Shown in pieces: positions 12,183-25,800 of a stretch of DNA of 64,000 nt; within the stretch, counting starts at the first letter, position 1, and every line of letters starts with the position of its first letter. Below the pieces are notes generated by a model that was given only the letters and a program-made list of their open reading frames with translations, did not search any database and was not told the origin of the DNA. The stretch comes from Apostichopus japonicus. Taxonomy: Eukaryota; Echinodermata; Holothuroidea; Aspidochirotida; Stichopodidae. The position numbers and the translations under genes were made by a program. The stretch is from contig NC_092567.1 of NCBI RefSeq assembly GCF_037975245.1, forward strand, positions 18,154,376 through 18,218,375. The letters run 5' to 3'.

Positions 12183-15100
12183 GGTTTGGACAGGGTAAAC
12201 TAAGTTAATACTTAAAGAGGACATTGCAAGTCATTTGTGTCCACCAGAAGGTCTGAATGTATCAGTTTGTAGTTGTCTGAGGAAGTTCGCAAGCTGGCAA
12301 CTTAACAGTTGTGGTCTTATCATCGCAAATTTGCCTCCCTCCTTCACCCCACCCCTCCCTCCCATGCCTGCTTCATATAGTGACAAAGTTAGCACTCTTC
12401 TGCTATATGTACAGTATATGTACAGTGCTCAACAATGTCCATGCATTTTCGTGGAATAGGCGAGTAAAATAAAAATGCAACAATAATAAAGGTCAATTAT
12501 GTTTTATATAGATTGTATATAGATATAAATTATATAGATATGTATAGTATATAATTATTGCTATTAATAACCTGCAGCCAATTAATGTGAGCAAAGGACC
12601 TTCACATCACAGAAACAAATATTAATATTAACGGACAGTGAAGGATAGATGGACACACATCTATAGCAGTGCCATGATTCCAAGGACAGTGATGTGGGAT
12701 TGCCCAAATGACATGCAGTTGGTGAACTGGATGCTGATGTCATTCCTGCGGCGAGGTCCAATGGTTGGATGGGAGACAAAAATGCACATGCCATTGGTAT
12801 TTTTTACTCACCATGGGTGACCATGCATCGTTTCATTCCATGGTGAAAAATACACACGAGGGACAGTTGAAGATTACAAAATCCCTCAATTGTAAGTTGC
12901 ATTTAGCCTCTGATCTTCATATTTGTTGGGTATACATTATTGATCGTTTGTTCACCTAACCAATTTTCTGAGATGTGTTTTTTTTTCCTACAGGTATTGA
13001 AAGAAGAAAGAGGATAGTCCTAAAACAGTATACGGAGTGGGTAGGACATATCAGTTGAAAACTTCTATGTTCTAGCGGCAACGGCCTTGGAAAGTGACGA
13101 GTTTAGTATGACTGTAGAAGTCGCGACACCTATAGTAGGTCACATACAAACAAGGATGCAACCGAGAACGTGTGTAGCCTGGTATTCATCTAGTTCTCTT
13201 TCGATGAGACTCGCGATACGTCATGCAACATCACCATGGTTTTAATCATTCTCGAATTTAGCGGGACTCAAGTTGGGTGTTGAACTTTCCAGCTAGGCTC
13301 ATTTGCCTGGCATGGTGAAGCGCCCTCTGCAGGAAACAGTTTAAGCGATATTACAATATTGGGCACTTGATCAACGTTTGACCAATGAAAATGCTTGGTG
13401 GTGTCGTAATTGTCGATCTTCGGAGACACACATATACACTCGCTACTCAATGCGAAGTACGCGACTGGGATCAATTTCAGCGCATCACCTTACCTATGTA
13501 CAGTAGTATATAGTACATACTGCAGCCTAGAGGACTTCGCAGTTTCGTTATTATGGGGTGACATATTTATAGGCCTAACGACCCTGGCGTGCTGTCCGAA
13601 TCCGTTATTGGGTTAATGCTTCTCTTCTTTGGACTCTCTCAACACTCGCTGTGCTTGCATTTAATTTGGCCGCTTTTACGCTTCGCATCCTGATTGAAAA
13701 ATAGAGCGATATATTGTGGTATGTTTTCATTTTGAACTGGCCTATCAAAGGCTGCTAACTATAGTAACAGTAACAGGTGTATTAACTATTTGACTAATTA
13801 AGCCTACTTAAGTACAAGTTTGTACTGGCCTAGTCTAGGCCTAGTCTCCTAGTCTAGGAGTTAAGAGTGAGGGCCTAAAGGCTAATGGGTGATTATAGCT
13901 GAGGCGCTAGGCCCAGGGGTATACGGAAAGAAAGAGGGAAATGGTACAGTTGGAGGAATTTACATTCAGTCATGGAAGAATTGGACCTTTACTATGGGTA
14001 TATAACCTCCCCTCGCCTTCATTTCTTTCAACCTTTTGTTTTCAACCTCAAACTATCAGTTACACAAAGTATCTATTATTCTATATTAGCAAAAACTTGC
14101 ATTGAGGGAGAGGGGGTGCACATCCCACAAATACCCTACATAGGACTTTGGAGATGACATCCCCTCTATTTTAAAATACTTCATTTGCATATATTGTCAC
14201 AGTTTTGTCACACAATATGTTTGCTTACCTGTCATTGACTGTAATAATTTCTTAGGAATTTGCATACAGAAAACTTCTCAAAATGCTCTCACATTAGCAC
14301 AATGTTTTAATCCATAATTTGGGAAATATCTATATCAAATCTGGTCTGTTTTACACTTTGTAAATTATTATCTGGAAAATGTGGTTGGATACGCACTAAC
14401 ACTTTGCACAAGCTCGTTCTAATTTCAAGTTTTGAAGTCCATCCAAAGGAAAGCAATGGAAAACAGCTCGATAAAAGACATATTTTAATAATGCAGGTTA
14501 AAGGCCTATAAAACCCCACAAACTTTCAATGTGAAGTGCATGTAAAACCAAGAACTTGTTCAAAACTTTTACATGTGATTAAAATAATTTAAGACAAGTC
14601 TTGCCCAGTGTAACAGGTGGTCGGGTCATTGAAGCTGACTTCTACAGAGGAGTGTTTGGGTGGGGTCCTCTCCCAGACAAATGGTGTTTTTTGAGGAATA
14701 TTTAAATTAAACTGTAGGTACAAGCTTATATATATTCACTAGCAATAGCTCTGAACACAAATTGTGCTAATGAATAAGAAAAAACTCCAAAATGTTTCCC
14801 TAATTGATTAAGCTTATTGTAATTAATGAGTTGGTATACACATTAACTATTGTACAAATTCAATGAGTCCTATAGATAGCTGCGTCAGCATTTATAATTA
14901 CCACTGATTTATGTTGTTGCGTTATATTTACATACTGTGTCGGCCAAATTTTGTACATATATATGATAATGCGTACTGTATGATTAGTTCCTAATGCTCA
15001 AATATCTTCGTTATTGTCTGACTTTTCTGAATATGTTTGTCCCTGCCTCGGACAACCACAAGGAAAAACTGGCTGGACATCCTAAAGAAAAATTAATCAT

Positions 15101-15240
15101 CTTTCAAGGACGACCGTTAAAATGTTCCCTGTGTAGCTGTCATGGTTTATTATGAATGTAGAAGGAAATCTATGATCTAATATAATAGCACAAAAGAGAA
15201 TAGAAATTGCGTAAAATTTAAAAAAAAATGTATATAACAA

Positions 15241-15483
15241 AGTGGATATATAGCCATCAGACGGTTCCCGATTCCAGTTTACTATTTAGCCGTCATTTCC
15301 GCAGTTATCTTGCAGACTTTTTTTTTTTATTCATTTTTTTTCTCTTTTTTCTCTTTTTTTCCATTTTTTTTTATTTTTCATTTTTTTGTCATTTTTGGTT
15401 TTTTGTTGTTGTTTGTTTTGTTTTGAAGTGACGGCTAAATAGTAAACTGGAATCGGGAACCGTCTGACGGCTATATATCCACT
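15241..15483. mobile_element. Foldback element with 55-bp inverted arms
   Basis: The left arm 15241–15295 and right arm 15429–15483 are inverted copies with one mismatch noticed (GCCATCAGACGG against CCGTCTGACGGC). Outside them, TATATAA and TATATA also pair loosely. The centre is a T-rich spacer with no gene. MITE-like; only one copy was seen in the window. Confidence 0.85.
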
Positions 15484-16360
15484 GCCTATATATAACCTTA
15501 GACACAATTCAAATGAATTTTCAAGTAGAAAATTGTGCACAACATTGCAACTCTCTGCCAGTGGCCTACATTAAGAACATAAATATCCAAATCAAAACAG
15601 TAAAACTGAGGTGTGAAAGTAGGGCAAGATGTTTAGCCAATTGTATATTTTTGTTTTATATCAAGTGGCTTCAATTGTGAAATTGATAAATATGTTACTA
15701 CTGCCGATTATTGTCATGTTATATCAAACCTATGTTTCAGTGTACTTGCATGACTATTTGTTACTGAATTTGTGTGTACAGCACATACAGTACTTATAGT
15801 GCAGTACAGTATAGCGCAGTACAGCATACTTACAGTACAGCACAGTACACAGTACTGTTCTGTAATGTGTGTAGATTACTATTTAGAATGTTTGTTTGCA
15901 TAGTAAACAGAAAAAAACCATTATTAATAGTCATGGCTGATTACTGTAGGTCACTTTAATATAGCACTTGTAGGCGGAAACAGTTGAATGGCAGTACTTG
16001 CTTACTTTTGGTTAGACAGATTTTTAGTACAATGCTACTGTAGTTTCCAACCTTTGTTCACCTTTCATGCCATAGGAGAAGTTGAAAAGGTTATTTAAAA
16101 TTGTTACCCTTCTAAAGCACTTTTTTTACTGCAACCTGTGTGTTTTCTCTGCTTTAGAAGAGTATCTGGTTGGCAGACAATAGTGGATAGACATGAAAAA
16201 TATTATTCCACCCTGTTAGGTGAAAATTACCTCATCTCAATATCTTGAAGAAAGAACTTAAAAAAGAATAAATAAATAATCCAAAACTATATTTTCTTAC
16301 TTAAAATCAAACTTAATATGTTTTACTTCTTTTCTCAACCCTTCAGGAACATTCCCAACG

Positions 16361-16640
16361 ACTTGTGAGTTAATGCACTGTTAACGTAGTACTGTTAACG
16401 TTTGATGTAGGTGCTTCTGTAGTACTATAACGTGCATCCTATGCATACAACTTGTGAGTTAATGCACTGTTAATTAGGCACTGTTAACATACTGTTAACA
16501 TTGACCTAGGTGCTTCTGTAGTACTATAACGTGCATCTTATGCATACAACTTGTGAGTTAATGCACTGTTAATGTACTGTTAACATTGACGAAGGTACTG
16601 TACCTCTGTAGTACTATATAACGTGCATCTTATGCATACG
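16361..16640. repeat. Three tandem copies of an 89–99-bp unit just upstream of the Death–SEFIR gene
   Basis: Units start at 16361, 16450 and 16549 with ACTTGTGAGTTAATGCACTG and end with TAACGTGCATCTTATGCATAC. Each has one to three GTTAAC-type words and a GCTTCTGTAGTACTATA-like word (third copy variant). The array ends about 97 bp before the start codon, so it overlaps the likely promoter or 5' UTR. Confidence 0.9.
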
Positions 16641-16736
16641 ACTCTACCGTACAGTGCCGTCTGGTGCGACCAATGCTACGAAAATTTCACAGTCATTCCA
16701 AGTTGAGGCGCAAGTGTAAAGTACAGTAGTTACAAG

Positions 16737-16889
16737 ATGGCTGTCCAGTGTCCAGTAAGAGGGATTGGAGAAGTCACGGAAGAATTCCTTGAGGAATTGG
16801 GCAAGCGACTAGATAATGAGTCTAATTTTATTAGATCTTGGAGGAATTTTGCGACCATGCTTTTGTCTTGTAGTAAGATTGATCTTGAT
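16737..16889 (+). CDS. Death–SEFIR gene, exon 1
   Basis: Encodes residues 1–51. The ATG at 16737 has A at -3 and G at +4. It ends KIDLD followed by a GTGAGT donor, phase 0. It matches exon 1 of the minus-strand paralogue. Confidence 0.85.
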
Positions 16890-19800
16890 GTGAGTATGTG
16901 TTATAGCTTTTCTATTTAAATACTGTACAAAGTTGATTTGATATGTCAACATTGTCAGTTGTAGATGTGCAGATGGGGCAAAGTACTCTTAATATTTCTC
17001 ACTTCCTGTTAATAAGTTCTGCTGATCGACAATTTCAGTACCAGGTTTAAAGTTCAGTATAGGTGATATTTTCACGTTCAAAGTTCCCCATGTGGATTGC
17101 AGTGTATCTAGACCTGTACGCATTGCGACTAGATCACGCTGTGATCACAGTTTAATATTTTCCTTTTTTTTTTTTTTTTTTATAAATAGCAATTTTATTA
17201 TAATTATATATTATATACTTATAGCTAGCCTTATTATACTGTACTTGTAAACCTTGAGTGAGGTAGCTTCCAAGGAAGAGGGCATTTAACCAGAACAATG
17301 AGGGGGGGGGGGGGGGCGGGGAAGGGGAGGGGAGGTGGACCATGCTATAGGGAGATTTTGGCATGTACTGATGATGATGGTGATGGTGGTGATGATGATG
17401 ATTGTTTTTATTATTTTTGTTTTATTATCATTGTTTTTGGTATTTTTATTTTTATTAATATTGTTGTGTGACGACTTCCCTTAACAATATAAACAATAAA
17501 CATTATGCTTAACTGAATTTGTAAAAGAAACAAGAGATTCAATATATGTTTTAATTCAGAACAATGTTTGTATAACGCACAATCACAAAGTAAGTTGGAA
17601 TGTTTCACAATAATTACATCATTCATTACGGTTGTCTATTCTGTACAGTATGTGAAATGAAACGGGCCTATATGGTCAAGCAACAGTACTTATAATGACC
17701 AATACTGTTTTGCAAGTTTATTGTAGATAGACCTAAAAGTACAGTATTGAAAATTTCATCAAATTCAAATTCAAAACTCGATCTGCATGATCATCCTATC
17801 CATTATTCGCTCCTGACGAGGATGAAAGGGTTGAGAGACGATCTAATCTCTTGACCAATTTATTAAATTATTTATCCCTGCCCACGACAGGATTATTACG
17901 GAAAATCCACGAGAGATCCGATCGGCAGGCGTAGCCCAACATGGGAAGTTTGGCAAGTTTATATTCGACAGAGGGGAAGAAAAGTTGATATAGCTAAGCT
18001 GTGGTACCTGCTGTACTTTCAAATGCAGAGAGAAGATATTGCTTGCCTATTGGTGGATATGCATCATGGTAAGCTGCAAACTTTATTGGGCCTAAGTTGC
18101 AAATGGAGGATATTATTAAAACTAATTAGCTTATAAACCAAGCTTACATGTATGTAAGTAGCAGTGGGATGCCAAGCTATGGTAACTTGCATATCATGAA
18201 TCTCTTCGGGTTACAGTGATCAGTGACACTTTAAAGCAAAATAAAATAAAACTGTTAGCAAACTGCTTATCCACTAGAGAGCCTGTGTAAGAGAATGTGT
18301 AAAAGTAAGTTAGCCTGTCGTTTCGATCCTAGCAAGATCTTCTTCAAAGGCAAAAAAAAAAAATTAAAAAATTCATAATTTCCACACAAAAAAAAACAAT
18401 CATGAGGGGCCTTTCTGCATCCATCATCACTGCCTTTCTTTAATCCTTCTAACTAATTAACTTATCTATAATCTGTGCATGTTTTTGTCCCTTCTGTTAC
18501 TGTTACTTGTCATTTAACTTTTGAATTCGGGTTACAGTGATCAGTGACACTTTAAAGCAAAATAAAATAAAACTGTTAGCAAACTGCTTATCCACTAGAG
18601 AGCCTGTGTAAGAGAATGTGTAAAAGTAAGTTAGCCTGTCGTTTCGATCCTAGCAAGATCTTCTTCAAAGGCAAAAAAAAAAAATTAAAAAATTCATAAT
18701 TTCCACAAAAAAAAAAACAATCATGAGGGGCCTTTCTGCATCCATCATCACTGCCTTTCTTTAATCCTTCTAACTAATTAACTTATCTATAATCTGTGCA
18801 TGTTTTTGTCCCTTCTGTTACTGTTACTTGTCATTTAACTTTTGAAGAAGATCCTGCTAGGATCGAAACATCAGGCCAACTTACTTTTACACAACTAATT
18901 AACTTATTATGTTCCAAAAGTTGATGGAGAAAGATTATATGTATAGTAGGGACAAGAACTCTTTATGCCGTTGCAATAAATATATTGTGCTCTCTGATAT
19001 AGCTGGCTAAGAAGTCAGTGACTGGATAATATGATGCTTGAACTGGGTGTTTGGGCAGAGATAACCTATGACCTTGATGATGTAATTGCATGGTCGCTAT
19101 GCTGAAACCCTCAACCAGTTGGAGACGATTTCATTATCTTTTTGAGTGTAAGGCTTTTGAAAATTACTGTACACTTTATATGAAGTCATATTTGTGGAAT
19201 AGACCGAACACATTAAAAATGGAGCAATTGCTTCAATCAAGTAACAGAACAACCATTTCCAACCTTGTTAAGCAATTTGCAGAGAAATTTACTACAAATT
19301 TCAGTAGTTTCTTGCCATAGGCATTGTAAACTAGATTTTTTTTTTCTTTTTTTTTCATCAACTTATTTAAGCATGTGAAGCCATTTATTCTTTTCCATTT
19401 CGCATTTCCGTCCACATTTCTTTTTCTTCTTATACTGGGGCCTGGCGCCACCATTTTCCATGTATACATTTTTTTTTTTTTTTTTTTAAATTCTTTTTGT
19501 CAACGTTGTTGTCATATGAACTTTGTAAGCATATTTGTACTCTACATACCTCACACGAAGGAGGTGCACAGAGATTGAATAAACTTGTAAACTTGTAGCT
19601 AGGATAGTGGGCTGGTCCATTGCTATGCTAGGGGTGTTGGTATATAATGGAATGGAAGATGACACATATAGACACATAGATTAGTAGCTCAGGCAGTTTT
19701 GCTTGAATCTGTCAACTGTTTTTAACTGTATGCTGGTGGTTAATATAAAAGAACAGAACTGAAAACTATCAGGTCAGATTGTGTTTCTATAGATATCATG

Positions 19801-22800
19801 TTATGGGTTTTTGAGAATTGCCCCATTAAAGGGTGTGAAGACTCGCGCAAAAAGAAACGTCTAAATGCCGGTAATTTGACCTAGTTTTGAATGAGGTGTA
19901 ACAGAAGTGTTAAACACCACCATCATTCCCAGAAAATACACACACAGCTTGCTACTGTACCTTCGGTAATTAGACACTAGGGTACAGTCAGTATATATAG
20001 CTGCGGTCCATACCCACAGCACAGTGTCCAAACGATACAGCGATGGACATCTCAGGTCCAGCTAAAGATAACAAGGTATCACGTTTCATTACTGTCTGCA
20101 TTTTGTAGCGACACGAACAAAACATCACTTTCAAGCAACAGAAAGTGAACTTTTTCAGATGGTCGCACACGGTTTGGAGTGATCAAGTCTTCAATTCCTT
20201 TAAAGCAATTAGTTGCTGTATTGGCTTGCTTTGTAGTGGGTCAATGTAGGGTTCTGATTTAGGCGCTGAAGGGTGAAGTTACGCGGATAAAGTTTCTTAA
20301 TGCATGCACCACCTAAAGTAACTCCTCCGCATGGGGTAAGTTTGGAAGAAATCAAGCGTTTATGACATAATTAGCGATATCACAGAAATTATTGCCCATC
20401 ATCATAAAACTGTTCCTATATCCCTGCAGAAGGCCGATTGCTTCTGCAGCCAGCGAGGGGTGATGCAGGCGGTCCACATCCCTTGGGTCCAAGTCCTACA
20501 TCGCACGAGGATCGCTATCAGGAAATGTCCGATATAAGAGGTCCATCTATCTGGTCGTCGAGGAATGAGCAATCTCACAGCTATGGACCACTTGCTTCAG
20601 CGCAGAAACAAAATATAGGACAGGGAACTTTCCAAGAATCGTACGGTAGGCTTCTTTTCCTCCTGTCAGTTTTATCCTTGTTGTAGCTAGCGCACTGTTG
20701 GGGGGGGGGGAGGGTGCAGGAACATAACGGTGGGGGGAACGAGTTTAATATAATGATACTTAAACTGAATGCATGCAATGTTTACAAGCAATGTACCTTG
20801 TCAAACCACTCTTATTCATAGTTATGATTTAAATTTAAATTTTCAAGTAATTATGAAAACGAAAAACCCCCCTCCCCTTCCCCCCTCCCCCTGCCCAAAT
20901 CAACAAGAAAGGAGAAAAAAGTGATTAAATGAAGACTGGCTGAAATACATAGCTATTGATATCCACCCACTTTGGCATAAATTTATCTTGTCATCGTTAC
21001 AAGGTTTGTCATTCGAATGTTAATGTATAACGCATGTCCCACAGCTGCCCAAGCGTTATGGTATGTAATCTCTTGGGTCATGAGCCTGTCACAGTCATCC
21101 TCTGTTTGTGATTCAGGTGGTACCCTGCTGAGTTGCCCTCAGGGAATGCCTGGCTATAGCCATTACTCTCTTTCTGGAAGGAACACGTCAGATAGTGGTT
21201 CATCGGCTAGTGGTACATCGGGTAGTGGTTCATCGGGTCGTGGTTCCTCCGCTGACACTGTGGTACCGTCACGAGGCTACAACGTCGGACAGCGCCTCAA
21301 TCCCAGCTGTGCATTAAACCTCAATTGCTCTCAGGGAGCATGTGACTACTGTGAAGCTTTGCGAGATCTGTCTGAGGGGAACAACGTCGATCACGAACCG
21401 ACCACTCCAAAGAGAAATAGAGACGGTGCCCATCCATCCTCACGAAACGATATGGATCTGCTCCCCGATCTGGCTCAGCTGTACCTCAGCGTTGGTGAGT
21501 CATCTGTCTTTAGCTCATTCTGTCATTTTTATCAAAAGAGGTTTGATTGGTCTATGACCACCACCCCATTCCCGTTGATCGTTTCCAACTTTTCGTGACA
21601 TTTAATTTTAATACCACCATTAAAGTTTTAAGTGAAAAACTCCCATCTCAATATCTTGTTACTATAACACAAAATGTGTGTGATTGAATGTAAACTACTT
21701 TTGACTGGCTAAACACTCTATCACTCCAAAAAGTGGATCAAAGTATGTGATCTGTTTATATCACCTTGGCAGTGGTTCAAATATTTTACTCTTTTTTTTT
21801 TTTTGAAATGTTATTGTTTATTTAGCCTTGAAATGTGATACATTTGAAAGTTATATATATCTTAGCTCTACACATTGGCTCTGTCTTAGAATTCCATCAA
21901 AATGCACCACTTTGTAGAAATGCTCCTAGAATTCATTAATGAAATAGCTCAAAAAAAACCCCAAAAATTCACCTCAATTGACACCATGACGATGTTATTC
22001 AATTTTAGCTGTTGCCAGATACATTCGCAAAGCATCACCAAATTTGACAAAAAAATCATATCTTCAGCATATAGATATGCTAAATGGATATGGTTTAGGC
22101 CGAACGATGCCAAACTCTTTCAACGATTTATCTCATTGAGAGAATAGATCTTCTTACATTCTGCCAATTTCTCACATTTTTTTTATTGTTTTGAAGAATT
22201 TTGCATGATAAAAATGAAAAACAATAAATCATTGCACATATACTGTACAAAGCACTTTGTCAGTGAAATGTTCTGCATGTGAAATGTACTACGGTCCGTA
22301 TATTACGTATTCGTCCCTGTAGAGACTTCCAGACCCATGAGTGATATGAGCATGTATCAAGAAGACTTCCAAACAGGTGCCCATTCAGCCCGGACATCCG
22401 GAAGAAACAAATCAGGGCCACGAGATCTAACATTCCAACACGGTCCAATGAGCCGGGCGTCGTACCTGCCGGAAGGTAACTCGTTGCCCGGTCGGGAAAA
22501 AAACCGCCGCAAGAGACGGCTGAATAATGCATGGCGACGTCAAGATTCACAAGGCAGGAGTTACGTAACTTCAGAATCGGATGACAATATGTCCCAGGTC
22601 ACAATGATGGATACTGGACAGTTCTTTGAAGCAGACCAAGAATTTGTGAGAACACAGACTGGGTCTGCTGCAGCTCTGAGGGGAATTAAAGAATCAAATT
22701 GTAAGTACATTTTTTTTGTTGAGCACATTAGTTTTTTATTTCCTTGGTTTCTTTTATACTGCAGTGTGTTCCTAAATGTCTGGAAGATTTATCGCCGATT

Positions 22801-25800
22801 GGTTTGTCTTCTCCACTCCCAATCTCTCCATCCCTTTGGTAATTCCCTTCTCTCCCCTCCTCCCTCTATCCAAATTTACTCTCTCTCCCCCCTCTCCCTC
22901 CCACCACCTTCTTTTCCTCTTCTCTCTTTGCCGTTCTCTCCTATCCTAGCCTATATCCTACTGCATAACCTCTCCCCTCCCCATCCTATCCCCTCCTCAT
23001 CCTCAATAATTAAAATTGTGTTAAAAGTTACAATTTAATTATACATCATATGTGCTTTACCTGCCGTGTTCCCTCCCTCCCCATCCCTGCCCATCCAAAT
23101 CCTCTCCTCTATCTCTCCCTACTCTCTCTCTCCACCCCTCCCCTCCATCTCCATCTCCTCCTCCTTGACCTCTACCAACCCCATCCATAATAGTTTCTAT
23201 TGCAAAGATATTACAAAATGGATAGCATCAGGGTCCAGATTTTTTGCAATTTGTTACAATTTGAATTTCAAAATCATACGTGCCTCATCTGCTATACGTT
23301 CAATACATTCTGGCCAAACAGCACTGCCCCCAAAAAGAAAAAAACCTGGAAAAACTTGAAAACAGATGCAAATAATAAAACTTCTTTGCTGATAAAAATT
23401 AATGATGGCTCTGTCTCTCTCACTTGATATTTCAGGCCTGGTGGGAATAACATTCCACGAACAAGATGCAGCCCTAGCAAAGAGAGTAAAGATGCATCTA
23501 AATTCTGAAGGATGCAGGTCTGTGTTGATGGACAAGAGCACGATGGGTCTGTTTGACGAGGTTAGAATTGATTTTTTTCTAGAATTGATTAAAAAAAATT
23601 TGATAATTTTAGAGTGTTTTAGGAAAAGGGGAGTGGAGTGAGGAAAACAGTGGTATGAGGAAGGAGTTGGGAGGGGGGGGGGGGGGAAGGGTGGTCAAGC
23701 GAAATGGAAAACAGTCAAAGGGAGTGAAGACTTGCGCTGCACACAAAGAAAGGTCTGATACCTTTAATCTCATTTGAAAATGCGCCCTTTAATACCACTG
23801 CCATAACAGTTTACCTGCCTCGGGCATTTGAGTAGGCTCTCCTAGTAGATCAGGGAAACTGTGTGAGCTGAGGAAGAGAATTTTCCATGCTCCTTCCCTT
23901 TGCTAGGAGGCATGGCGAATTGATTACTTATGTCACACAGGCTAATGTACCCGACTAATAACCTTGAAAGGTGCAGAAGTTGCCAGTGGCGAAAAATGAA
24001 CGGCAGTCTTACTAAAGGGCGGATTTTCGAATGTGACTTAGTTTCGAATGAAGTGTAACAGAAGTGTTAGACACCACCAACGATCCCAGAAAATACACAC
24101 ACAGCTTGCTACCGTCGGTAATTAGACAGTTAGTGTGCAGTCAATACCTACAGCTACGGTCAATATCCACAACACAGTGTACATAGCAGCGATGGACATC
24201 TCAGCAGGGAGTTGTTATGGAACTCCCTGATCTCAGGTCCAGATAAAAGATAACAAGGTATCAAGTTCCGTATACACTCTGCTTTTAATAGCGACAAGAA
24301 AAAACTTTTACTTGCAAGCAAAGGCAAGTTAACTTTTTGAGTGGGCGGCACCCGGTATGGGGCGAGTCTTCAATGCCTTTAAGAACGGAATTAACATCTC
24401 CTGTTTGCATGTCTGAATGAGTATTAACCTTGGCGGAATGGTAGATAAAAGCAGTCCCCATTGTCCATATCCTGTTCCATTGAATTTTTACCCCGGATAT
24501 GCTGAAAGATAAAATGAATTCTTTGCTGCCGTATATAGTCACTGTGAGGCAGTGAGTTTTCTACCATGTGAACTTAATTCCTCACCCATTTTGCCGTATA
24601 ACTAGCAACTTGTCATGGGAATCTTAATATAGTGTATTGATTGTAAGTTTTAAGTCAAAGCTGCATTCAAGCATGTCCGTAGCAAGTTTGCTTTGGCTTT
24701 TTGGTACTCAACACAATGCTGTTTATATTGTAATAGTCAACAGTGATACAGTTTGTACAGTACTGTATGTGGTCTACATTCATGCAATAATCAAAAGTAC
24801 ATTGTATTAGATAAACCCATGCTATATTATCACAGACTTCAGTCAAAATCTATTATCAAACACTTAGTCAAAATCATAAGAAAGCAATCAAAGTAAGTTA
24901 CAGTGTGTTAAACACAGTGAGCACATCTGTGGACTTTGTTCAGGCTTTCGTGGATTCTCGATCAGCCGCCCAAGTTAGATAAACAAGAAAGTTTAGCAAA
25001 CTTCTATTGGAGCTTTTACATTGTATGCTAAGGGTGGTCTGGCTTTGTGTGTGAAAAAAAAAGTTAGAACAGAGTGAACACTCTTGGTTAGGCTTCATAA
25101 TTTAGCCATAAGGCATATATGCTCGTCAGGATTACCATCAGGCTAATTACTTAATTGTTTGGGTCTTCAAAGAGTATGAAATGCACACGAACAATGCAGG
25201 TGAATAAAGAGCTCTTTTCAATTTTTACCACCGTCTGTGAACTCCTTCCCTATGATGAACGGCACAAACTTTTTGAAATATTCTAATAAAAGAACTGTTA
25301 GTTTGGTTCATTTCCACATATATACATATCTTTCTCGAAAAACATAACAGGCAAAACCTAGACAGCAATGACGACGATATACTAAGCTTCTTGACGCTCA
25401 TCGTTATTCTCAGAATTTAACTGCGATGTCATTCTATTTGAAGGTTTTGGTTTTTTCCCCCCTTCCAAAATTGTTGCACGATGCATTAGCATAAAACTTG
25501 ATAAATTACCAAGTTTGAAACTCTCCAGTTCTGCCCAGGTTTATCTTAATTGTGAATAATCACCTAGGTGTCTGTATTGTTACATGATACGAGCCAGTCT
25601 ACATGATAACAATTACCAGTGACTCTAACAATCTGTCTGTTCATCCGTAACGCAGTTTCGTTTTCTTTTGGGCACAGTCCCGATGAACTTTGTTCTTTAT
25701 GAGGATTGCGAAACACCCTCTAAGGCAGCTTATGCAATGGAGAAGTTCCTGATTTATTAATAGATCCTTAGACCGCAATGTTGACATTTACAGTAAGGAT

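Noticed and set aside
22260-22550. 96-codon minus-strand open frame
   Set aside because: Antisense shadow of exon 5 of the Death–SEFIR gene.
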